A stretch of DNA of 24,010 nt from positions 1 to 24,010 of IMG/VR virus record IMGVR_UViG_3300042868_002141; one strand, 5' to 3'. The stretch comes from a virus. Below, in pieces: positions 15,752 through 23,428 of the stretch. Numbering within the stretch: position 1 is the stretch's first letter; the number at the start of each line of letters is the position of its first letter. Made by a program: the position numbers and the translations under genes. The notes beneath the pieces were generated by a model that saw nothing but the letters and a program-made list of their open reading frames with translations, had not been told where the DNA came from and made no database searches.

Positions 15752-16174
15752 ATGTTGAACATTATCAAAGACACGATTAATACAATAGTTGTTACCTTAA
15801 CAGAGAATGCAACTACTTTTAATCCTATCTATTTATTTAAGTTCACTAATCAGCAATCAAATGTTGACTATTACTTTATAAGCACAGATACATCGAGCCA
15901 CATTGAGCGTTACAATAAGTTTTTACTAACTGAAAAAACAAACGCTAATACTTTAACTGGTGAAGTGACATTAGGCAATGAGGGGTTTTATAATTATGTA
16001 GTATACCAAACTAACTTACCTAACACTTCAGGGCTTACAAGTGCCTCAGAAGCGGTTGCAAACATAGTTAAGAGCGTAGAAGTTGGATTAGTTTGGGTTG
16101 TTCCTTCGGCGGTTGTCAATGTAACATATGAGCCTTCAAGTAATACATCAATAGTTTATCAATATCAAAATTAA
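15752..16174 (+). CDS. Beta-rich phage structural protein, unknown role (140 aa)
   Basis: I recognise this only as a type of small protein common in Bacteroidota phages. It opens with hydrophobic strands (NTIVVTLTENATTFNPIYLF), contains SSHIERYNKFLL (about 48-59), and has GNEGFYNYVVYQTN (about 75-88) near the end of a probable single beta-sandwich. A C-terminal VEVGLVWVVPSA strand and a flexible tail follow. It is the first gene after the terminator and overlaps the portal start by one base (TAATG). A head, neck or tail accessory role is likely from position only. Confidence 0.5.
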   Translation: MLNIIKDTINTIVVTLTENATTFNPIYLFKFTNQQSNVDYYFISTDTSSHIERYNKFLLTEKTNANTLTGEVTLGNEGFYNYVVYQTNLPNTSGLTSASEAVANIVKSVEVGLVWVVPSAVVNVTYEPSSNTSIVYQYQN

Positions 16175-18135
16175 TGTATAAAAATAACGTAATATCAATA
16201 GGCTTTAGCAACGATAAAGTACCCGAGTTTCAGGAAGTAAGAGGCAAGGATTGGGTATATTATGGCGAAACTAATAACTATCCTCAGTATCTTGTATTGC
16301 TATTCAACAGAAGTGCAAAACATAACGCTATAATAACAAGTAAGCAACTATACATTGCAGGTCAGGGATGGGTATTTAATGCCGATGGAATGAGTGGCGA
16401 AGATACGATTGCATTGCGTTCATTTATTGATAATCCAAATCCATACGAAACACTACAAGACCTTTTAACAAAAACGGTTTTAGATGTTGAGTTGTTTGGC
16501 GGTTTCTATTTTAAAGTAACCCAAAAGAAAGGCAAGAAAGGGCATTATATTTCGCACGTTGATTATGCTAAAATAAGAAGTAATGAGGATAATAGTTTAT
16601 TCTATTATTCAAACTATTGGTTAAATAAAAACGGAGAGCCGAATACCAACATTAAAGAGGATGAGTATACTGTTTATCCTGCGTATGATGCTGAGAAACC
16701 TGCAAGCGAAAGTATCTACTATTATAAAATGTATCGCCCAAATTTAAACACGTATACACTACCTGATTATATTGGTGCGGTTCCTGCTATTATTACAGAT
16801 TGCGAGATTGCAAACTTTCACAGAGCCGAAATACAAAATAGTTTTAAAGGTTCTAAAATGATAATCTTTAAAAACGGCATACCTTCAGACGATGAGATTA
16901 ACGCTACTGAAAGAAAATTAAAAAACAAATTTAACCCAACAGATGCAGCGGGTTCATTGGTAGTTGACTTTGTAGACGATCCGATTAGAGTTCCTGAAAT
17001 ATTGGATTTAAGTGCTGGCGATTTTGCCGATAAGTACAACGCTTTAAACGATACCATACAGCAAGAGATATTTGTTGGACATAAGGTAACTTCACCTATG
17101 TTATTTGGTGTTCGTGTAGAGGGTCAATTGGGTGGCAGGAGTGAAATGGTAGATGCTTATAACATATTCCAAAACACTTATGTTGACCCACGCCAACAAG
17201 TTCAAGAAAAAGTTTACAATTTATTTTCACCTATTAAGGGTAAGTTAAAGATTAAACAATTAGAGCCTATTATGCCATCGTTTAGCGAATCGACATTAAG
17301 TCAAATATTGACTAAGGATGAGATGAGAAGCATTATCGGTAGAGAGGCAATTGAAACAAGTGTTGCATCAGGATTGGTTGATGAAATAAATTCATTAAGT
17401 CCTATGTTAGCTACTAAGGTAATAAACAGCTTAACTCAAAACGAAGTTCGTGCAATAGTTAATCAGCCACCAGTTAATGGAGGTGATGCAGTTACAGATA
17501 CCGCACCTGCAAATTTTAGTTCGTGTAAACATTTTGCAGCAAATGATGATTTGGATTTTGAAGTGTTTTCAAAGTATGGTGAAAGCGTAGATAACTATGT
17601 TGAAGTTAAGCATAAGAAATTTATGTTTTCTTATCAAGACTTTGCACTTACTAAATTAGATGAGGCAATTTTAGACATCATTAAAAAGACTCCAAACATT
17701 ACCAAAGAGGGTATTGGCAAAGTTTTAAAGATTGACAAAACAAAAGTATTAAACTCCTTAGAGAATTTAGTTGCCGATGGATTAGTTGAAGATTCAGCAA
17801 AAGGAATTACGGCAACCCCTGAGGGAGTACAAAAAAAAATACCGAGTTTAGAAAGTTTAGTAATTCGTTACAAGTATAATTTAAGACCTGGAGCACCTGC
17901 ATTAGTAGATGGCGGTGAGAGTAGAGATTTTTGCAAAGCAATGATGGCAAACCCACGCTACTACACACGTGAAGATATACAAATGATTGGTGATGACTTA
18001 GGGGCGTTATACGGAATAGATAACTATAATGCTTTTACAAGGCGTGGCGGTTGGTATCATGACCCGAATACAGATACAAACCTACCTTATTGCAGGCATA
18101 TTTGGGAACAAAGTTTAGTAAAGAAAATTAAATAA
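16174..18135 (+). CDS. Portal protein with C-terminal winged-helix-like and CRH modules
   Basis: Residues about 1-410 are a portal: YYGETNNYPQYLVLLFNRSA near the start, a stem/wing region with LDVELFGGFYFKV, and the crown-proximal region DLSAGDFADKYNALNDTIQQ, then KVTSPMLFGVRVEGQLGG. This dodecameric ring is the DNA entry channel at the head vertex. At 653 aa it is longer than many portals. About 490-555 looks like a winged helix (LDEAILDIIKKTPNITKEGI, then the recognition-like helix DKTKVLNSLENLVADGLVE). About 560-650 is a module with ESRDFCKAM, RRGGWYHDP and YCRHIW, seen in other Bacteroidota phage head proteins and reminiscent of MuF-type C-termini. It overlaps neighbours by one base on each side. 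Confidence 0.85.
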   Translation: MYKNNVISIGFSNDKVPEFQEVRGKDWVYYGETNNYPQYLVLLFNRSAKHNAIITSKQLYIAGQGWVFNADGMSGEDTIALRSFIDNPNPYETLQDLLTKTVLDVELFGGFYFKVTQKKGKKGHYISHVDYAKIRSNEDNSLFYYSNYWLNKNGEPNTNIKEDEYTVYPAYDAEKPASESIYYYKMYRPNLNTYTLPDYIGAVPAIITDCEIANFHRAEIQNSFKGSKMIIFKNGIPSDDEINATERKLKNKFNPTDAAGSLVVDFVDDPIRVPEILDLSAGDFADKYNALNDTIQQEIFVGHKVTSPMLFGVRVEGQLGGRSEMVDAYNIFQNTYVDPRQQVQEKVYNLFSPIKGKLKIKQLEPIMPSFSESTLSQILTKDEMRSIIGREAIETSVASGLVDEINSLSPMLATKVINSLTQNEVRAIVNQPPVNGGDAVTDTAPANFSSCKHFAANDDLDFEVFSKYGESVDNYVEVKHKKFMFSYQDFALTKLDEAILDIIKKTPNITKEGIGKVLKIDKTKVLNSLENLVADGLVEDSAKGITATPEGVQKKIPSLESLVIRYKYNLRPGAPALVDGGESRDFCKAMMANPRYYTREDIQMIGDDLGALYGIDNYNAFTRRGGWYHDPNTDTNLPYCRHIWEQSLVKKIK

Positions 18136-18734
18136 TGGCACAAGTAATACTATTAAGCGAAACCGTTTTAAAAGAACGTAGCATTATACAAGATAATGTT
18201 GACATGAAAGTAATTTCACCAACTATTCTTGATGTTCAAGAGTTTTATATTATTCCAATTTTAGGAACCAGTTTGTATAATCAAATTATTTCACAAGTTG
18301 AAACAAATACTTTAACACAGCCAAACAGAACCCTATTAGATGAGTATGTATTGCGTACAATGATATGGTATTGTAGGTTTGAATTGCCATTAGTTATGAA
18401 CTATAAGCACTTTAACAAATCGGTAGGAGTACAAAATGCCGAAAATTTACAGCCTGCAAGTATTGAGGAGATTTATGTTATACGTGATAATGCAAAAAAC
18501 AAAGCTGAATACTATGCAGATAGGACTACAAAGTTTCTTTTAGCAAACACAACTGTATACCCTTTATACTTAAACCAAACCGATGCAAATATTGATACTA
18601 TTTTTGCAAAACAAAACAATTTTACAAGTGGTATGGCATTGGGTGATGGGGCATGTTGCATGGGTCAGTATAATTTTAAGGGAATTAAAATCGAGCCTTC
18701 ACAATTTAGAGATGGTTGCAGTCCATTTTGTTAA
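18135..18734 (+). CDS. Head-tail connector, DUF6712-like (199 aa)
   Basis: A mainly helical protein that starts MAQVILLSETVLKERSIIQD and has the segment ILDVQEFYIIPILGTSLYNQ (about residues 31-50), then LDEYVLRTMIWYCRFELPLV. This is the pattern I associate with the DUF6712 family, adaptor-like proteins found directly after portal genes in Bacteroidota phages. The C-terminus is Cys-rich (GACCMGQ, then DGCSPFC), giving four Cys in the last 30 residues, unusual for this operon. It follows the portal with a TAATG junction, which supports an adaptor binding the portal. Function is inferred from family and position. Confidence 0.6.
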   Translation: MAQVILLSETVLKERSIIQDNVDMKVISPTILDVQEFYIIPILGTSLYNQIISQVETNTLTQPNRTLLDEYVLRTMIWYCRFELPLVMNYKHFNKSVGVQNAENLQPASIEEIYVIRDNAKNKAEYYADRTTKFLLANTTVYPLYLNQTDANIDTIFAKQNNFTSGMALGDGACCMGQYNFKGIKIEPSQFRDGCSPFC

Positions 18735-18782
18735 TGAAAACGAAAGAAAAAAATATTAATAAACTTTATACATTTTTAAAAA

Positions 18783-19562
18783 GTGGAATTTTTTACAATC
18801 AATCGGTTAGTAAATCTATTAAGGGAGATAAGCCTCAATCACGCCCAAGTAAAGGCGTTTAATTTTGGTGAAAATTCGGAAATAGCAGCAAGCGAACAAG
18901 AGCGTTATCCTTTGGTGTGGGCATATGTTACGGACAGTTCTATTGATGGATTGGTGTTAACTGTAAATATGACTATCAAAGTTATTGATATTCAAAAAGC
19001 AGATGCAGCAAATGAAATTGATTTATTTTCTGATACTCTAAGTATTGCTCAGGATTTATATGCAATGCTTACAAATCCAATTTATCAAGATTATTTTTTA
19101 GTTCAATTCAATTCAAATATAGTTCCACTTAGCGAAGCGTATACCGATGTAGTCGATGGATGGGAAATGAGTTTAGCGTTTGACTTCTTGCAAGATAGAA
19201 ACAGATGTCAAGTACCTACAATAAATGCAACTATTCCAGTAAGTCCAACGTGTACTCCAAGTGTAGTTTTAATTAATGGCGAATACTTTATAAGCATACC
19301 AAGCGGTGCTACTCAAGATGTGCTATTAGTAGATGAACAGGATGCAGAAATAACCCCTATTGGATTTGATGGTAACAAAATAATACTTGGCGGTGGAAAT
19401 ATCACAATTGAAAACAGCGATGCAACTTATAGTGAAGTAGCAAGTACAAGTCCTTTTATACTACCCGATACAACTTATAATTTTATTGTAAACGGTGGCA
19501 CTCCAATAGTCGAAACAATACCATCTTTAAAAGATGAAACATTTAACATAGTATGGCAATAG
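18783..19562 (+). CDS. Neck / tail-completion-like protein with beta-rich C-terminal extension
   Basis: The start is GTG; an in-frame stop lies two codons upstream, so nothing earlier is possible. Residues about 1-145 look like a tail terminator or tail-completion fold: TINRLVNLLREISLNHAQVK, a YPLVWAYVTDSS strand and VVDGWEMSLAFDFL, as in proteins capping the tail at the neck. Residues about 160-259 are a separate beta-rich, low-complexity domain (VVLINGEYFISIPSGA, then DVLLVDEQDAEITPIGFDG) with a repeated strand pattern, perhaps exposed on the virion. It overlaps the fibre gene by ten bases. The neck role is inferred from position after the connector. Confidence 0.5.
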   Translation: MEFFTINRLVNLLREISLNHAQVKAFNFGENSEIAASEQERYPLVWAYVTDSSIDGLVLTVNMTIKVIDIQKADAANEIDLFSDTLSIAQDLYAMLTNPIYQDYFLVQFNSNIVPLSEAYTDVVDGWEMSLAFDFLQDRNRCQVPTINATIPVSPTCTPSVVLINGEYFISIPSGATQDVLLVDEQDAEITPIGFDGNKIILGGGNITIENSDATYSEVASTSPFILPDTTYNFIVNGGTPIVETIPSLKDETFNIVWQ

Positions 19563-21766
19563 ATATAAATATACCAACAGAAGTAAGCCAAGCTATTAGA
19601 AATGGCGAAACATTATTTGCACCAAGTGAGGATGTTGTGGCTGATGCTTTGGCTTCAAAACAAGCGGTGCTAAGTGGTACAGGTTTTGTAAAGTCAACAG
19701 CAGGCGTAATAAGCTACGATACTAATACTTATTTAACAACTATTGCAGGCATATCGGCAGGCGGTGAATTAAGCGGTACGTATGTAAATCCAAGTTTATT
19801 AAATTCAGCAGTAATAGGAAAAGTATTAACTGGTTTAAATTTAAGCACAGGCGGTTCAATACTTGCAACAGATAGTATATTAGTTGCATTTGGTAGGGTT
19901 CAAAATAGTTTATCTGCATTACTTGGTGGGGCAACCTATAAAGGAGTTTGGAATGCATCAACTAACACACCAACAATACCAGCTGCAAGTAGTGGCAATA
20001 ATGGTTGGTACTATATTGTAAATGTAGCAGGCTCAACTAATATTGATGGCATTACAGATTGGCAAGTTGGTGATTGGATTATAAGCAACGGAACAACATG
20101 GAGCAAGGTAGATAATACGGATGCAGTTAGTTCGGTAAATGGATTTACAGGTTCGGTTAATTTAACAACTGCAAATATTAGTGAAGTAACTAATTTATAC
20201 TACACCGATGCAAGGTCAAGAAGTTCAATAACTTTAACCACATCAGGAAATAGCGGTGCATCAACTTACAATAGTGGAACAGGTGCTTTAAACATACCTG
20301 ACTATACATTAGCAGGATTAGGTGGTTTTGCTAACCCAATGACAACTGTGGGTGATATAATATATGGTGGTGCAAGTGGAGTAGCAACAAGATTAGCAAA
20401 AGGAACAAACACTTGGTTTTTAAGAGCAGGAGCAACAATACCAGAATATTTTAATCTTTTTGGAACTGCCAACAGTTGGAGTGCTACTCAAACAATAAAC
20501 GGAGTTGAAGTATCTTCATCTGCAATTATACAAAATACAACAACTGCTATTTATCGTATTAATAACCAAACAGGCTATAATAGAATTATAGGTGGAACAA
20601 CTGCAAATGCTGACCCTACTTTAACGATGTACGGAAGTTTAAGTGGAGCACCAAATTTAATAACTTATGATGCACAAGAGCACAGAATAAGACTTTTAAA
20701 TTCAACTAATTTAGCTGTGTTTACTTCTACATCAGCTACTCTTTCAGTTCCTCTTACATTATCCAGTATAACAAGTGGTTCGATATTATTTGCAGGTACA
20801 TCAGGATTAGTAAGTCAAGATAATGGCAAGTTTAGATACTTATCAACAGGCTACAATAGCAATGCTATGTTAATGGTTAATGCTACGGCAGGAAGCCCTA
20901 CACCTAATGCTACACTTCATGTTGAAGGTAGTAGCATATCATCTAGTCAAAATGTTGTAGATTTTAGAAATAGTGCAGGTACAAGTTTGTTTATGTTAAA
21001 AAACAACAACGCTATTATGTTAGGAAATAATGCTACTTTTGAGCAAGGAGGTTCAGGAGCATCAATTTCTTTTGTAACAAACTTTTCGAGAACAGTACAA
21101 ATAACTCTCGATACAAGTGTAGGCGGTTCAAATTTTGGAAAACTAAGAATATCGGGAGGTGTAGCTAATACAAGTGCCACAACTGATGTGGCTATGTTTG
21201 CTCTTACAGGTACTATAAACCAAACTACACCAGTAAGCGGTGTAATAAGAGGTATATTAAGCAATGCTGTTTTAATATCAGCATACGACTACAAGGCATT
21301 TACATTTACTCATACAACAGCATACGCACCAAACGCAGCAATAACTACTTATAACTTTTCTGAAATTACACCAATAATAAATGCAAGTGTAAATAGTCAA
21401 GTAATTAACGGTTTAAATATTACATTAACAGGAAGCGATGGAGCATTTACAGGAGTAACAAGAAACGCTTTAAGATTAAGCGGTGGAGATTTAAATATTT
21501 TCACAGTAGGTAATGGTATTAAAATAAAAGAAGGAACTAATGCTATGAGTGGTATTGTTACTCTTGTAGCAGGCGTAGCAACAATTAATACAACCAAAGT
21601 AGCAGCAGATTCAAGAATACAACTAACAAGACAAAACGCATCTGGAACTATTGGAACATCAATAGATGTTACAGCAAGAACAGCAGGAACGTCTTTCACA
21701 ATTACATCAAACGGTAGCATACTTGACACAAGCGATGTTGCATGGTTAATAATAAATCCAAGTTAA
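19553..21766 (+). CDS. Tail fibre / receptor-binding-type protein (737 aa)
   Basis: A Ser/Thr/Asn/Gly-rich protein built from modules common in phage fibres. These are a G-ELSGTYVNPSLLN shaft motif (near residues 74-86), a YKGVWNASTNTPTIP module through TDWQVGDWIISNGTTW (about 127-187), the VNGFTGSVNLTTANI motif ending in NLYYTDARSR (about 195-223), and MTTVGDIIYGGASGVATRL (about 262-280). The C-terminal domain (about 655-737) has GIKIKEGTNAMSGIVTL, DSRIQLTRQNASGTIGTS and DTSDVAWLIINP, a widespread fibre ending. No chaperone-type autoproteolytic domain is seen. Probably a trimer that binds the host surface. The last structural gene before lysis. Confidence 0.75.
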   Translation: MAIDINIPTEVSQAIRNGETLFAPSEDVVADALASKQAVLSGTGFVKSTAGVISYDTNTYLTTIAGISAGGELSGTYVNPSLLNSAVIGKVLTGLNLSTGGSILATDSILVAFGRVQNSLSALLGGATYKGVWNASTNTPTIPAASSGNNGWYYIVNVAGSTNIDGITDWQVGDWIISNGTTWSKVDNTDAVSSVNGFTGSVNLTTANISEVTNLYYTDARSRSSITLTTSGNSGASTYNSGTGALNIPDYTLAGLGGFANPMTTVGDIIYGGASGVATRLAKGTNTWFLRAGATIPEYFNLFGTANSWSATQTINGVEVSSSAIIQNTTTAIYRINNQTGYNRIIGGTTANADPTLTMYGSLSGAPNLITYDAQEHRIRLLNSTNLAVFTSTSATLSVPLTLSSITSGSILFAGTSGLVSQDNGKFRYLSTGYNSNAMLMVNATAGSPTPNATLHVEGSSISSSQNVVDFRNSAGTSLFMLKNNNAIMLGNNATFEQGGSGASISFVTNFSRTVQITLDTSVGGSNFGKLRISGGVANTSATTDVAMFALTGTINQTTPVSGVIRGILSNAVLISAYDYKAFTFTHTTAYAPNAAITTYNFSEITPIINASVNSQVINGLNITLTGSDGAFTGVTRNALRLSGGDLNIFTVGNGIKIKEGTNAMSGIVTLVAGVATINTTKVAADSRIQLTRQNASGTIGTSIDVTARTAGTSFTITSNGSILDTSDVAWLIINPS

Positions 21767-21785
21767 ACATAATATAAAACAAATC

Positions 21786-21956
21786 ATGCAAAATCAAATC
21801 GACATTACCAAAATTAGCGACTTAGAATTAATGAAAATTAGTATTGAACTAAGTTCACAGCTTCAATTAGTTAGTAACAATTACAAAATAGTAATTGATG
21901 AGTTCAACAAACGTGAGCAATTGACAAAATCCGAAGAAACCCCTAAGGAGAATTAG
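21786..21956 (+). CDS. Small coiled-coil phage protein (56 aa)
   Basis: A short complete ORF filling an otherwise empty 192-base gap. It opens MQNQIDITKISDLELMKISI and continues as one long predicted helix (ELSSQLQLVSNNYKIVIDEF) with a heptad-like pattern, ending in a charged tail. Small helical proteins of this form are frequent between the fibre and lysis genes in Bacteroidota phages. The start ATG lies 20 bases after the fibre stop and its stop is two bases before the next ATG, which supports reality. Function unknown. Confidence 0.6.
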   Translation: MQNQIDITKISDLELMKISIELSSQLQLVSNNYKIVIDEFNKREQLTKSEETPKEN

Positions 21957-21958
21957 CT

Positions 21959-22264
21959 ATGTTACTTGACATTAATACAGTTATTGGAATTGGATTTACT
22001 ATTATTAGCAGTGTAGGTATTTACCTATTTACAAACGTAACAAGTTTAGGCAAGCGAGTACAAAAGATTGAAGATGTAAAAGACTTAGAGTTGGCTGCAA
22101 TAAAAAAAGAGGTTTCGGATTTGGATAAGAAAGTAGTTGAAGGATTTATTGATATTAACAATAAGTTAGTAGCTATTAATATGAATATTCACAAAAATAA
22201 AAATGAAGAAAACCAATTAAATAATACTTTGTCTGCTATTTTAAAATTCTTAAACAAAGATTAG
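21959..22264 (+). CDS. Membrane-anchored coiled-coil protein, XhlA-like layout (101 aa)
   Basis: One N-terminal transmembrane segment (about residues 5-26, VIGIGFTIISSVGIYLFTNV) is followed by a long charged coiled coil (about 28-98). This resembles, mirrored, the haemolysin XhlA type of phage lysis accessory protein, in which a helical domain and one membrane segment cooperate with a holin. The family is not recognised from sequence. It opens the membrane-protein series ahead of the endolysin, with gaps of two bases on both sides. Confidence 0.5.
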   Translation: MLLDINTVIGIGFTIISSVGIYLFTNVTSLGKRVQKIEDVKDLELAAIKKEVSDLDKKVVEGFIDINNKLVAINMNIHKNKNEENQLNNTLSAILKFLNKD

Positions 22265-22266
22265 TT

Positions 22267-22464
22267 ATGAGCGAAGTAAGCGAACCGAAACGAATTAATT
22301 GGCGTAACCATTTAAGCACTATTTTAGGGGCGGTGGTGGCTATTGCTAATGCGTGGGTTAATGTTGATTGGGCTACATTTGAATTAGATAGCAAACATTT
22401 GTTTCCTTTATTCGTATCGGCTGCTATTGCTATTGGTGGCAAGTTTACAACTATTAATAAATAA
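22267..22464 (+). CDS. Small membrane protein, holin candidate (65 aa)
   Basis: The protein has a charged N-terminus (MSEVSEPKRINWRN), one hydrophobic segment (about 15-30, LSTILGAVVAIANAWV), an acidic middle and a second hydrophobic segment (about 45-58, LFPLFVSAAIAIGG). Two membrane segments, 65 aa and a place three genes before the endolysin fit a class II holin. Holins open the inner membrane so that a signal-less endolysin can reach the cell wall. Two neighbouring membrane proteins are alternative candidates. Confidence 0.55.
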   Translation: MSEVSEPKRINWRNHLSTILGAVVAIANAWVNVDWATFELDSKHLFPLFVSAAIAIGGKFTTINK

Positions 22465-22466
22465 AT

Positions 22467-22787
22467 ATGTTCAGTTCAGAAAACGAGTTAATTATGATAG
22501 CTGGAGTCCTTATTGGACTTGGATTTATTGTAGGCTGTATGGCTATGGTAAACAAATTGTTTGTCAACCAAACGCAAGAATTATTGGTAAAATTTATTCT
22601 ATTAATATTTACGGCACTTGTAGCTGTTTATATTATAGACAAAGTAATTGCTTTTAAAATTAATTTATTAAATGCGGAGCAAAACAATTCATTGTTTGAT
22701 TTAATTAAAACACTTGTACTAATGGTGTTTGCATATTATTTCGGAAGTAAAACTATAAAAGAAAAAGAAGAAAATGAAAGTAACTAA
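22467..22787 (+). CDS. Three-helix membrane protein, holin or antiholin candidate (106 aa)
   Basis: Three hydrophobic segments are visible: about residues 9-29 (MIAGVLIGLGFIVGCMAMVN), 40-62 (LLVKFILLIFTALVAVYIID) and 80-95 (LIKTLVLMVFAYYFG). The C-terminus is highly charged (KTIKEKEENESN), a feature of class I holins. The gene overlaps the endolysin by 14 bases, the closest link of the three membrane genes. Which of them forms the lethal hole and which, if any, delays it cannot be told from sequence. Confidence 0.55.
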   Translation: MFSSENELIMIAGVLIGLGFIVGCMAMVNKLFVNQTQELLVKFILLIFTALVAVYIIDKVIAFKINLLNAEQNNSLFDLIKTLVLMVFAYYFGSKTIKEKEENESN

Positions 22788-23232
22788 AATAGACAGCAAA
22801 GGAATTGATTTAATAACTTTATTCGAGGGGTTTGAAGCTAAGCCATACCTATGCAGTGCGAATGTTCCAACAATTGGATTTGGTACTACACGCTATCAAA
22901 ATGGGCATAAGGTAAGATTGACTGATGCACCAATAAGCAGAGGAACGGCTATTGAACATTTTAAATATGATGTCGCTTTCTTTGAGTTACAAGTTGATGC
23001 AATGGCAGTTGATACCATTACACAAAATCAATTTAACGCTTTAGTTTCTTTTGCCTATAATTTAGGAGCACAAAGTTTAAAGGGTTCAACATTACTTAAA
23101 AAAGTAAACGCAAACCCAAACGACCCTACTATTGCAGTTGAGTTTCTTAAATGGGTTAATGCTGGCGGGCGAAAAGTTGCAGGACTTGTAAGACGTAGGG
23201 AGGCTGAGGCTAATTTATATTTTGCTAAGTAA
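22774..23232 (+). CDS. Endolysin, GH24 lysozyme (T4-type)
   Basis: The 152-aa protein follows the GH24 muramidase pattern from start to end: LITLFEGFEAKPYL, then TIGFGTT, the middle ITQNQFNALVSFAYNLGA, the LLKKVN turn, and the ending LKWVNAGGRKVAGLVRRRE. The catalytic Glu is E18. The position matching Asp20 of T4 lysozyme is C27 and Thr26 matches T33, giving the Glu-8aa-Cys-5aa-Thr variant known in part of this family. No signal peptide or signal-anchor segment is present, so release should depend on a holin. It cleaves the glycan strands of peptidoglycan at the end of infection. Confidence 0.93.
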   Translation: MKVTKIDSKGIDLITLFEGFEAKPYLCSANVPTIGFGTTRYQNGHKVRLTDAPISRGTAIEHFKYDVAFFELQVDAMAVDTITQNQFNALVSFAYNLGAQSLKGSTLLKKVNANPNDPTIAVEFLKWVNAGGRKVAGLVRRREAEANLYFAK

Positions 23233-23262
23233 TTGTAATTTAATAAAATTATATTATAATTG
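23233..23262 (+). promoter_or_regulatory. Weak candidate Bacteroidota promoter (TTG, 19-base spacer, TATAATTG)
   Basis: TTG at 23233-23235 and TATAATTG at 23255-23262 are separated by 19 bases, the expected spacing for the Bacteroidota -33/-7 pair. The -7 element differs from TAnnTTTG at one position. It lies in the 34-base gap before the ATG at 23267. In such AT-rich DNA the match may be accidental. Confidence 0.25.
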
Positions 23263-23266
23263 CATA

Positions 23267-23428
23267 ATGAATTACTTTAACACTTTAACAGCGAGTGAAA
23301 TTGCAAAGCGTGATGAAGCGGTTAAGGAAGTAAATGCAGGGCGTGAATTATTATGCGAGGCGGTTCAAAAAAGATTTGCTGAGGCGAAGATAAAAAAGGC
23401 TAATCAATTTATAAAAGTAAAAAAATAA
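23267..23428 (+). CDS. Small basic helical protein (53 aa)
   Basis: I do not recognise this protein. It is soluble, starts MNYFNTLTASEIAKRDEAVK, and is mainly one or two amphipathic helices ending in a Lys-rich tail (KKANQFIKVKK). The ATG at 23267 is preferred; the in-frame TTG at 23222 lies inside the endolysin gene and would add unlike residues. Its stop overlaps the next start by one base (TAATG), so it is probably cotranslated with the spanin-like gene. No function can be given. Confidence 0.5.
   Translation: MNYFNTLTASEIAKRDEAVKEVNAGRELLCEAVQKRFAEAKIKKANQFIKVKK

Noticed and set aside
18734-18862. 42-codon ORF beginning at a TAATG junction after the connector gene
   Set aside because: Most of it overlaps the neck-like gene in another frame and its sequence is Lys-rich without protein-like pattern. 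The neck-like gene has a better start at GTG 18783.
20947-21729. Two minus-strand ORFs opposite the tail fibre
   Set aside because: Repetitive fibre codons leave the opposite frame open; translations look like shadows.
19553-21766. Diversity-generating retroelement target in the tail fibre
   Set aside because: No reverse transcriptase gene and no template/variable repeat pair seen in the window.
22427-22657. Plus-strand ORF overlapping the holin-candidate genes
   Set aside because: Out of frame with two clear membrane proteins; composition (Tyr/Cys/Arg-rich) is that of a shadow frame.
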